Under the pieces are notes generated by a model that saw nothing but the letters and a program-made list of their open reading frames with translations, did not search any database and was not told the DNA's origin. DNA of 64,000 nt from Gloeophyllum trabeum ATCC 11539 (lineage: Eukaryota > Basidiomycota > Agaricomycetes > Gloeophyllales > Gloeophyllaceae). The stretch is taken from NCBI RefSeq assembly GCF_000344685.1, contig NW_006920426.1, forward strand, positions 384,931 to 448,930, written 5' to 3'. The position numbers and the translations under genes were made by a program. Of this stretch, positions 42,740 to 53,081 are shown one piece after another. Within the stretch, counting starts at the first letter, position 1, and each line of letters opens with the position of its first letter.

Positions 42740-44528
42740 ATGCCCCCACAAACTACCAGTGCCCAAGCCACCGTCGAACGCGGTCCCGTCCCCTTTTCCT
42801 CCCGCCTACTCGATGGGCGCGCTCTAGCCTTAGACGTCTGGTCAATATTCAAGTGAGTGTTGCCACCGGTACGCAGCCTCAATGCTTTATTGTTTATATA
42901 GCGCAGCCAACCTCCCTCCGGATTGCATCAATCTTGGGCAGGGGTACATGAACTTTTCCCCGCCCAAGTGGGTGTCGGACGCAGCGGACGACGCGCTCAG
43001 GACCGTTTCGGGGAACCAGTATGCCCACCCGCGGGGCGTCGTGCGGCTCCGCCAGGCCATCTCACAGTTTTTCTCCGAGCAGTTCCGACGCGAGTTGGAC
43101 CCCGAGAAAGAGATCCTCGTGACAAGTGGGGCGAACGAAGGCAAGTACATAGCACTGGTACCAATCGTGCCGCCGCGTGGTAATCAAAGCTACCTGTTGC
43201 AGGACAATACTCCGTGTTTGTCGCGTTTCTAGAGCCAGGAGACGAGGTTATCTTATTCGAGCCGTACTTTGATCAATACCTGGCGTGCATAACGTTCAAC
43301 GGCGGCAAGCCCGTATACGTCCCTCTTCACCCCAACACGATCAAAGATCGGATGACAGCGCATGACTGGACGGTTGATTTCGATGAACTTCGGTGTGTAC
43401 TTTCCTTGAATTTGGAGCATACATTGACCCATGTACTGGGAAGACACGCCATAACACCGCGCACCAAGATGATCCTCCTCAATACCCCTCACAATCCTGT
43501 GGGCAAGGTCTTTACCAGAGACGAACTCGAGAAAATCGCGGCCCTCGCGAAAGAGTTCAACTTGCTGGTTATGGCCGACGAAGTCGTACGTCCCTCGGGC
43601 CCCGTTGGGATCTGCGTATTCTCTGACGATTCACGCATGCGATAGTATGATTGCCTTGTCTATGACAATCACGAGCACGTGCGGATAGGCACTTTGCCAG
43701 GGATGTGGGAGCGCACCGTGACCGTCGCATCTGCAGGAAGTCAGTAACCCAATGATCAAGATCTCATCTGCGCTTCCCTTGATCAGCCTAACTTACCTTT
43801 ACATTTATTGCTCACCTCGTCGTCCGTAGAGGCCTTCTCTGCCACTGGCTGGCGCGTGGGCTGGCTGATCGGACCCGCGAGCATCATCCGGCCCTCGCTT
43901 GCGGCATGCACGCGGATCGTGTTCTCCTCCAACTCTCCGCTCCAGCTCGCGGTGGCGGTAGGGCTGGAGCAGGCTCGCGCGAGGAGCTACTTCGAGACGC
44001 AGGTCAGTGAGTACGAGGAGCGGCGCTCGGTGTTGTGCGACGCGCTCGACCGGTTGGGTGCGCCATATACGCTGCCTCAGGGTAGTTACTTTGTGCTTCT
44101 GGTGAGCGAGTACTTCCCTGGTGCTCGATAACCATCTGAGAGCATTTTGCGCAAACTTGAGGATATCTCGAAATTGAGAATACCCGAAGAGTATCCCTTC
44201 CCGGATATGTTACAAGGCCGCGGCAGAGATTTCCGGTCAGTGGCGGATCGCAAGACCAGTAGTTCATCTCGAGGTCGTGTGCTGATTGATACATTCGCAG
44301 GGCTTGCTGGTTTATGGCATATGAAATCGGGGTCTCGGCCATACCCGTCAGCGAAGTGCGCATCTTCCGCTTGCAAGTTTCCTGTCTCTCGCTGACAGGT
44401 TTCAGTTCTATTGCGACGAGCATTGCGGCATCGGGGAGCGGTTCGTGCGTTTCGCATTTTGCAAGGACCTGGAGACGCTGCGCTCAGCGGGGGAGCGCAT
44501 ACAGAAGCTGAAGAGCTATCTTGTTTGA
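42740..44528 (+). CDS. BNA3: kynurenine-type aminotransferase (PLP fold I)
   Basis: About eight exons from ATG 42740 (MPPQTTSAQATVERGPVPFS) to TGA 44526-44528, about 420 residues. Conserved blocks in order: INLGQGYMNFSPPKW, NQYAHPRGVVRLRQAI, ILVTSGANE, VILFEPYFDQY, MILLNTPHNPVGKVFTRDEL, LVMADEVYD, then SAGKAFSATGWRVGW with the PLP-binding lysine. Later come the substrate blocks SNSPLQLAVAVGLEQA and IGERFVRFAFCKD. It is a class I/II aminotransferase of the kynurenine-oxoglutarate/cysteine-S-conjugate lyase subgroup, which turns kynurenine into kynurenate. The catalytic lysine codon is split by an intron (A at 43740, AG from 43830). The gene looks intact. Confidence 0.92.
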
Positions 44529-45066
44529 TGGGTACTCAGCTGCTGCTCCCCGTGAATATCGATAAGCTGCGCTACTGCACTTCTTACACCGATACTGTAG
44601 GCTCGTTCGACGCTGGGGTTTAGTCTCTCGGAGGGATAAGTATGTATGGAGATTTGAATATTTCCCTGGGATTTCACCTAAATCTCCGAGATAACCGGTA
44701 TAACTACGAGTGTAGTAATCTGTTGGCGTCGCGACTTGTGGCGTCTGGCGGATTGTACCATGAGCACTCATATGACGGCAGCCCCCACCCCGGCAAATCC
44801 TGGAGATATTTCACCACGAGGTCAAGCACGGACCAGACTCACACTGCATGAGAAGATTGTTAGCAAAAAATCCCAGCGACGAAGCTACTTATATCTTCCA
44901 GCTGGATGCGTGCATGGTCTCTGAGTCGGAACTTGAACTTGAACAGGCCAATCACTGGCGTGACTTACGTACTTGTGGCACGCCACTAAGTAGGTTCCCT
45001 TAGCCTGAGCTTTGAGTCTACTAGATCGAGCTTGCATAGTATCGACAGCGAGTTAGCGAAATCGAA
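44529..45066. other. intergenic, mostly dispersed repeat copy 2
   Basis: From 44656 almost to the next ATG the sequence is the dispersed repeat. The promoter of the MATH-BTB gene therefore lies within or beside repeat sequence. Confidence 0.55.
44656..45035 (+). repeat. dispersed repeat, copy 2
   Basis: It starts GAATATTTCCCTGGGATTT and shares the ordered blocks ACCGGTATAACT, GTCGCGACTTG, CTTCCAGCTGGATGCG, GAACAGGCCAATCAC and GGCACGCCACTA with copy 1 at 38933-39260, in the same orientation. Copy 2 is longer by insertions. Confidence 0.65.
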
Positions 45067-47639
45067 ATGGCGACAGCTGGCGCTGCAGACACTTCTGAAT
45101 TCCAGGAAAGCACGACGCTCAAGTTCGAATGGACATTAAGCGGGCTGAAGAACATCTTCGAGTCCAGGCTAGTACATATTCCACTGCCATGTCGCGTGAA
45201 TGACCTAGAGAACTGAGCCATGGACACAGCAAGGGCGATGCAAAGTCGAAGGTGTTGAAGTCCGCCAAGTTTGGAGGAGGACGCTGGCAGGTTCGGCCAG
45301 CCATCATGATAGGGGCTGTGATGAAGGGGCTGATCATTCAATGTATGGTTCTACGGTATACGTAGATTCTGTTCTATGCCAACTCTGGGACGACGGCCAA
45401 CGGGGAAGGTGGGTATGTGAGTTTGTACCTGTGGTGCGAGGTGAGGATCCTCTCGCGTAGCTGCTACTCCCGCGATATGATCTTACCCCTGAAGCCCACC
45501 GCGGAAGAGAAGGAGAACGCCGTCAACGGCAAGTCAGTGGGCTTTCATAAATGAGTGTTTCCTGATCTTGTTTCTATATTAACGAGAACGACTGCAGATG
45601 GGTCCGAGAGGGCCGGTTCAGATTCTCGTTTGAGCTTCGCAAGTAAGTTTCCTCAGAAATTCCCACTTGGATCCTCGGGGAGATCATAATTATATAGTCT
45701 CGCCAAGATGGTGATGTTCAATGCAAAGGAGGCCCACGACCATTCCTTTTCATGGAAGGTGCGCTTCTCATCCCTTTGGGTGCACTGATTTACACTCTCC
45801 TGTAGACTGCCAACTGGGGCTGGTGCGGAAGATCGTTTTCTCCTCACGATCAGCTCTGACCTTGGGCGTCTTTACATAGGGCCCAATTCGCTCGCAGAGA
45901 CACGGTATACTACCTGTCCAACGCCGTCCGAATGCAGGACGCTTTCGTGATTATATGCACCATCACGTCCTCGCCTACGCCGCCTTCTCCTCCTCCCCCA
46001 GCGAACCGGCGGAGCGTCCCGAAGGACCTACTCGAGTCCGTCGGCGGCCTGCTGAATGATCCCTTGTATTCGGATGTAGAGTTTGTGTTGCCCAGGCGCG
46101 GTGGTCAGCGGGAGTCCAGGACTGTCTATGCGACCAAGCATCTTCTACGGAGAGCGGATTATTTTGATATGAGTGGGTGTATTTATCTAGCTCTGATTTT
46201 GGCACGGGGACATGAACTACGCCTGATTCTTAGTGTTTGGCTCTGGGTTTGCGGAGGCTTCTACAGACGGCCCTACTCTCTCCGTAGGCCAAGGAAGCCA
46301 CGTGGAAGATGGCTCATCGGACATCGACATGACTTCGAGGGAGTACGAGGATTCGGATGACGAGGATGAGGACGCCACCGACAACGATGCGGAGCTGGAC
46401 AACCGCGAGGCAGCTGTTCCAGAGCTAGAGGACGCAAGGATGAAGCCCGATGTTAGCGAAGACCATTCTGAGGATGTTCCCATGGACGGCGGCAATGTGG
46501 CCGGCGCATCCGGAGAGCTATCGTCCGCGACCGAGGATTGGCAGGATGTGGAGACTACTCAGATGGGCATGGGCGCCCAGGAAGGAGCGAGGAATGTACG
46601 CCCTAAATTGCAGCATCCGTCTAGCCCTAGGAGCTCCGAGGTGGGACTCCTAAGGCGAGCCGAGAACGGTTCGGTGACGACCGCTGGTGGAAGTGTCCCC
46701 GGACCTAGCAAGTTGAAAGTCATCGTCCGCGACGTAGCATACAATACATACCTCGCCGTGCTATACTATGTTGGTCATTCTCCTGTCTCCGTACCATCGG
46801 CTGACGTACCCTAGGTGTACACTGATCACATCACATTCGCGCCTCTCTCGTCTGGCTTCCTTTCGGCGTCTACGCAAGTACCTGCGGACGCGCCCATTTC
46901 GTCTGCAGGACAGAACACATCGGACAGCGCGAATAATGCCGCGTCCGGGGTGCGCCCGACCGCGCTGATGGATAAGCACACCCGATTTGCCTCCCGAAAG
47001 GAGTGGATCCGTGAGTGGGCTCGCCAACACCCTGGGCTGCCGACGCCCTGCTCGGCGAAGGCCGTCTATCGGTTAGCAGACAGTGAGTGTCTGATTTACG
47101 GTCTGAAGGTGTCGTTGCTAACTGCCTGACTTCTTGCGCAGAGCTTGATCTGCGAGAGCTGAAAGAACGAGCCTTCCAGGTGTGTACCAGAATACGCTTA
47201 ACAAGTGGAAGAATTACATAAACCGCCGTAGCATATCGTGAAGAGCCTGACGGTTCACAACGTGCCGTATGAGGTATTCTCTTCGTTCTCCGCTACCTTC
47301 GAGGACGTCCGGAAGGTAGATACTATGCAAGCCAGTTTCCAGAGTGCATGATAAACAACGATTTCCTTCTCAGGTGCAAACGCAGTTCTTCTTGGAACAT
47401 TGGGGCGAAATCGGGAAGACGGACGTCATGCGCAACGTTTGGCCTCAGATCAGAGCCGGGCGGCACCCAGGGTTCGAAGAAGGTCAGTTTTCGGATTTTA
47501 GAGTCTTCTTTTAGAGTATATATGAAGAATCTCATGTTTCCACGTCTCCTCAGTTTGGCCGCTTATCGCGTCGAATCTGGAATATAAACCTCCTGCAGCA
47601 GCTCCTCAAGAAGGTCAAAATGGTGGGGGATCAACCTGA
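45067..47639 (+). CDS. MATH-BTB domain protein
   Basis: About twelve exons from ATG 45067 (MATAGAADTSEFQESTTLKF) to TGA 47637-47639. An N-terminal MATH (TRAF-like) domain of about 150 residues contains FEWTLSGLKNIFESR, YVSLYLWCE and AKEAHDHSFSWKTANWGWC. A BTB/POZ domain starts RSVPKDLLESVGGLL and DPLYSDVEFVLPRRGGQRES, then KHLLRRADYFDMMFGSGFAE. The BTB fold is interrupted by about 160 acidic, disordered residues (EYEDSDDEDEDATDNDAELD) before resuming at VRDVAYNTYLAVLYYVYTDH. C-terminal BACK-like helices follow. Such proteins recruit substrates to Cullin-3 ubiquitin ligases through MATH while BTB binds Cul3. The target is unknown. Confidence 0.88.
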
Positions 47640-47884
47640 GTATGATGGCCTTGCATGGGAAGGAACGATAGCACATACGGACTTGTACTATAGCTACAGC
47701 ATTCACACTCACGCCGACGGACTTCAGGGCTGTTCAATGCATATCATAATCATCATATCCGCATCTGAAAGACAGTCCTGCTGTAACGAGGGTATACAGG
47801 ATTAGCACCACCGATGGTCCCACCCGCCCAATAACCCAACACAATATGTGATAGACCAATAAAGGTGGCGATCTGCGGATGTTC

Positions 47885-49587
47885 TCAGTCGACGCTAGTG
47901 AGGCTTCCCTGAGATGCTGTCTCGTCGTCTGTCGTCTCTGTACCAGTGACGCTAGTGGCACCATCATCGTAATCCAAGTCCTGCTCGCCCGACTCCTGAC
48001 TACCGTCCTCGTTTTGTCCCTCCGCCCCCAACGCCTCCCCGAAAGTGGTACTGCTACTCATCATCGCCCCGAAAGATACGGCGCGCTCCATCTGCGGCGT
48101 CGGCGAGTGCATTCCGGGACCATACCTTCCGATGTTCATGCTGCCGAAACCTTTAAGGGGAGAGAATCGGTATGATAAGCTGGCGGGGTGGTTGTGGCTA
48201 CGAGGACGAAGTACCGTTGACGAGGGACCCGAGGGGTCTGCCTTGGCTTTGGTTGATGGAGCTTGGGGTCGGCGTGGAGCTGCGTTCGGGGGTGCCGGGG
48301 TGGTTGAGGGATGTACTACGGAGGGGGACCGGACGAGTCGGAGTGGGTGCGATGGCTGCAACTACTGGAGGTTCATGGTTGTGGGCTTCTGCGCCATGGT
48401 CATGATCGTGCTCGTGCTCGTGCTCATGGTCATGCTCGTACTCGTGCTCATGGTCGTGCTCATGGTCATGATCATGCTGGTGCCCATGCTCACGATGGTG
48501 ATGGTGACCGTCGTGAGGGGAAGGATGTACATGGGCGTGGGGGAATGCGAAGTGATGTTCCTCGGGAGTGCCCGGGTGGGGTACTGGGACCTGTGCAGGA
48601 ACAAACAATGTCTGTTCTTCATATTCCCCGACGCCGGGCTCCCGCAACTCTGGAGGCGTTGAGCCCGGTTCGCGGTCCGAAGGTTGAGGCGGGATGCGAT
48701 GCAATAAGCCGAACCTGACACGACAATGACATGAGCATTGCTGTGAAAAAAACGAAACAATGGCAATTTACGTACCCGAATACGCATCCTAGAAGGCCCT
48801 CTCCGCCCCATTGGCGGTTAGGAACTAGTACCACTTCGCGTATCGTGCTGAAGCAGGAATTAGCGCATAATGGCAAGTGGAGTATCGTAGGACCTACTCG
48901 AAGTCGTGTGAATAGACATAAACCCGTAGTGGCTTGTCAATATGCTAAGAGAGCGTTGGTCAGAATTTGCTCTAGGTACATTCCGCAAGGTAGCTTACCG
49001 CCTCCACCACGTCATAGAAATCGTTCTCGGCGCTGAGCACACCTCCGGACCAGCCTATGATCCAGTCCCCGTATGGTACTAACCCTGCATCTTCTGCTGG
49101 GCTACCCTCTAGCACGTCTAAGACATGCCAGACATTGTCCAATGAATACTCCGGCTGACACATTCGCATACTCAAACCGAGCAGAGATGGCTTGCTTTCC
49201 GGCTCTGATTCCTTAAGATTTGGGAGGGCTGAGTTTGCAGCCGACCATGCTCTGGAGGGAATGATAGGAACGACTAATCACACTGAAACGTTTCTTTCAC
49301 CGGTCATGGTAAGCGGGACATGAATTACTCGTACCTCTCGTGTCTCGACTCTTGCTATTCCATACTACCAGATTCAGTACTTGGTCTTCATGACTCTCCA
49401 CTATTCTCTCGAGCTCAGACGCGTCTACGTTCTTCCCAGAGTTGAAAGTGTCCCCCTCAAAGCCGACCACGAAGTCAAAGAAAGGTTCGATGTTCGTCTG
49501 GGAGGCTGGCGACGCTGGCGTCACCCTTAATACATGGAGGGCTTGTGAAGGCGGTTGATCCTGCGACGTCGAGTATCCAGCACCCAT
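47885..49587 (-). CDS. GRH1: GRASP-family Golgi protein with His-rich tail
   Basis: It starts at 49587 with MGAGYSTSQDQPPSQALHVL, a glycine at position 2 suited to N-myristoylation. Two atypical PDZ domains follow: SQTNIEPFFDFVVGFEGDTF with VLNLVVWNSKSRDTR, and SLDNVWHVLDVLEGSPAEDA with GDWIIGWSGGVLSAENDF and REVVLVPNRQWGGEGLLGCV. GRASP proteins tether cis-Golgi membranes and serve unconventional secretion. The Pro/Ser-rich tail carries a 61-residue His/Asp/Glu tract (48557-48375), then the segment SFGAMMSSSTTFGEALG and an acidic end. A 49-nt intron near 48221-48173 is needed to keep the frame (joining GRPLG to LSYRFSPLKGFG); its GTCCCT donor is weak, so this joint is uncertain. Confidence 0.88.
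48375..48557 (-). repeat. His/Asp/Glu-rich coding tandem repeat in GRASP gene
   Basis: The DNA is a degenerate hexanucleotide repeat of CAT/CAC alternating with GAG/GAC. It encodes about 29 histidines within 61 residues in an (H-D/E)n pattern (for example HDHDHEHDHEHEYEHDHEHE). Confidence 0.95.
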
Positions 49588-52500
49588 CGAATTCTGGTAA
49601 AGCCCGCGGACGCGTCCACGTTGGGTTACTTGGTGGATTCGAAGCAAGAGCGAGGGTGGCTACGGCATCTGCCGCGCTGCCAGCATCTGTCTTGCGCTCT
49701 CCACCTCCACTGCCATTCTGCTGTTCATTCCTTGCGCTTGATGTTGATCTCAACGTCCTGGAACTCAAGGTTGTCCATTTTACTTGGAATTCCGAGCGTT
49801 GCGACCGGGCTCAGTCGGACCTGTCCAAGGATAGGCGACCTCCAAAGTCCAAATTATTGTCGCACAGCAAGGGTCTGAACTATGAAGAGTCTGGATCAGT
49901 CGAAAAATCGAATAGCTGTAAGCTTCTGATTGCTGGCCAGATCGAAGGGATCGTCGCCCATTAATCTGGCCGGTGCTTTTTTCGCATGGTCAACATGTTG
50001 GACATGTGTTTGTGGTATGTCTGAGAACCGCGGTCACCCCTCTATGCAATCGCAGAGCTAGATAGTCGACGATGGCTTCTGTTGTGCTACCTCAGATGCG
50101 ACCTATTCATTAGCGAACGGATAGCCACAGAGCCAGTCTTGTCCTACAAGGAATAAGGGGGTAACGATATCCTTCCGCCGCCGGTCACCAAACCTCTAAC
50201 CCTTACGAGGAAAGGAAATGTATCGCCATCCTGGCAGTGCGCTCCGATTGAAACTCCCCGGGGATTCCAGAGGACCAAACGGTACAAGGACCTGGTATTG
50301 CTAGCCCTGCCTTCATTGCTTGCTGGTTCCATGACCTTAGCTGTCTTCGATTATCGCTCTTGCACATGTCCCCGGCTTTCTGGTGGTCGAACTCTCGTAC
50401 ATCCCCCGAAAGTCTTGACTCTCGGCTCCTTAAAGTACCGTGCGCCACTTAACCGCCCTTTCTACCTTCCAATCTAGTAAACGACGAACGGATCGTAGCC
50501 GCCGTAGTCCTACCACAAAGGACCGTAATTGAGCCGCGACATAAGCTCCCGATCTCTCCTGCGGCCCCGAGCCGGTCTTTTGCACGCTAATTTGGATCTG
50601 TCCCTCGCCGTCGAATCTACGTCTGGGGTCGACTCTAACCTTGCTGGCTTGGTATGGGAAGTTCTGCCCGTACTTGGGTAAATATCGAGACGTCCCCGTT
50701 GATTGGGGTCTAAATCCAGAGTGGTGGTACGATTTTAGGGCAACAACCTTAGAGCCGCCTCAGTATTGTTGGCCCAAGATTGGTCTCTATCTCGAAGGAC
50801 TCCAGCCTTTTCTAAAAAGCTGGGATCTTTCATGCTCACGGCGCCGGCGTCGGTCCTCCTACCCTGTCAATACTGACCTTTCCGCGGAGTAGAGCTTCAA
50901 GGCAGATAAGGCGCCTCAGCGTCGCTTCTCCCTCTAACTAAGAGAGATCGAATGGCCCCCGTGACTCGACTGTATGGATGACTCACCAACTCCGCCGAAA
51001 ACTTCGAGGGTGACGGAAGCGCCGGGCAATAACTTCAAGTCCCGATAACCTCATAACTTTCTCATACCAAGGGAAGGTTTGCTTCCAGAGGGTATGGATG
51101 GGAATATTCCTTGATAGGTGCCGGTTCGAAGACTTTTTCCATTGCACCCTACTTCAATTACTTCATCAATTCCCATTTTGTCTCGATGCCCAGCATAAAG
51201 GCAGCACCGTCGAGACAACCACCCGAAGCACGGGACTCCAATTGTATGAAAGGTCAAATCACGACGCCCGGCGAGAAGAGGGGAGGGCGCGAAAAACCAT
51301 CGAAGCCGGAGAGCGCTCTCCCTTTACAAGAGGTAGGGCACGGGTGCTGGCCCTGTCTTACTCACGCATTGTTGAGGCTGCCTTGCGTCTCTTCTATTAT
51401 GCTTCGCTAACGCTTTCCTGGTCATCTATCATCTATGTGGTTGTGCCAGTCCCAAATCCGAGGGATTCTTGCGAAATCAGGATCCCTACCAGGAGTACCT
51501 GTTGCCGGGACGAAATCCTTATTTTCGACTACTCCTCTGGCATTGTTTGTGGATTTCAATCCTGGCAATCACCGCTTTGAAGGGTTATACTAGGCTCTCG
51601 GACTTTCCAGCGTAACTGAGATCTCGGACCCGCTCAGTGGTCCATTCGCGACTCCCCGATGTTGTGTCCTCCTTCTCCGATAAGCAAATACCTCGACGTG
51701 TTGCAGCTCCGCCTCCAGAGACCGGCGGAAGGCATCGTATGCAGTCCTCGGGAACTTTCCGCAGGGGGAGACATTGGGTAGGTGCTCAGTCGCTTGCCTG
51801 ACATGGGAATCCTACGAGACCCGATGTTCTTCGACGCCTTTTCTGAAATCCTCGTTAGGCATCTCTCCGTATTATGACAAACCACTCGCTTTGGGCTCGT
51901 ATAGGTAAAGGCTGAAGCCCAAGAGGTCTTCCACTGGGGATAAATTGGAATTCGATGTCTTCCATGCTCTTGTTCGCATTCAAGCCCGAGTCCGAGGACG
52001 TGCGTCGGTGAGAAGCTTTCGCCGTGGACGGACAATTATCTAGGTTCACGTCCCAGATCTAGAATGGGATATGTCTGGCTTCGGCAGGGTGGGCCCTGGT
52101 TCCCGTGGATGCCCTCGGCACCGAGAATATCCAAAGGAGGGTATGTACCCTCGTTTGGCCTGCGTTCACTGCGCCCAAATGTACCGCGCACTACCTCTCG
52201 ACGCAGTTACCCCGCCGGCATCGTGCCTTCAGATCTACCTCGAGTGCCCAGTGTATCTGACGTGTCTATGGGCGCATTCCGCTCTCGCCCGGGGCTTTGG
52301 CTGCGTGGTACGATCTCGTAGTACGGATGATCCGATGATGAAGGTTGCCGTCCTGAACAGGAATTCTCGTCTTCGAAGACGTTGTCTGTCCAAAATCAGG
52401 TACATTGGGATGGCCCAGGGCATGAGGGGTAGGGTTTGGGATCTGTCACATGAGGAGGCACTGTTCGCTGGCGGCCTCTCTGTTGGGCAGTCGTGGGTAA

Positions 52501-53081
52501 CATCTGGCACGGGCCATCCTATACTTTGTACCCTCCAGAATAAATTCGTAGATTATTCAAATAAACTGCAGAATCCGAATGGTGTCCGAGAGTGGCGATG
52601 CGCTCAGCGATCGAAAGACTAAGATCACTTTAAATTCGGGACCGACTGAAGGGCAGTATTGGGTGGCGGGCTGCGATATATATCTCAGAGGTGAATCCGC
52701 TAGTGATGGAATTATCCCCTTCGGTCGATATAGCCGGAGTTTGGCCGAGAAACTCGTGACAGCATATGAGTTGTGGTTTGCAGAGCATGCGATTGGGGCG
52801 TTCCAAGCCCACTCTGCGCGTAGCACTGATGTTGAACCTGATTGAGAAGTGATAAACATTGAGAAAAGAAGGCTTTACCACGAGAAAAGTCGCGCAGAGC
52901 GAAACTCAGCCAACTGCTGCCGGGGTGGATGGAGTTTGAATATCGCGTGAAATCGATCCGGACACGGCTCGCTTAGAGTGCTTTGCGCCCTTACCCCGCA
53001 TTCCGCCCCCCGCACCGACTCTGGCTTGCATTTGCCCCGAATCCGAGTATAGTTGGCTATTAGCAGCCTCCAATAGTCGGC
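49588..53081. other. 3.5-kb gene-poor region
   Basis: Apart from the small frame at 52579-52845 no gene can be supported. Frames such as 49545-49964 are the antisense of the GRASP start or non-coding. The composition is less GC-rich than the flanking genes. It holds the GRASP promoter at the left and the Zn2Cys6 promoter at the right. Confidence 0.5.
52579..52845 (+). CDS. small unrecognised open frame, 88 residues
   Basis: ATG 52579 to TGA 52845 in one exon. The text (QYWVAGCDIYLRGESASDGI, AEKLVTAYELWFAEHAIGAF) looks more protein-like than neighbouring frames, with an amphipathic helix near the C-terminus. Codon bias is weak and there is no known motif. It may be a relic or a chance frame. 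Confidence 0.25.
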   Translation: MVSESGDALSDRKTKITLNSGPTEGQYWVAGCDIYLRGESASDGIIPFGRYSRSLAEKLVTAYELWFAEHAIGAFQAHSARSTDVEPD

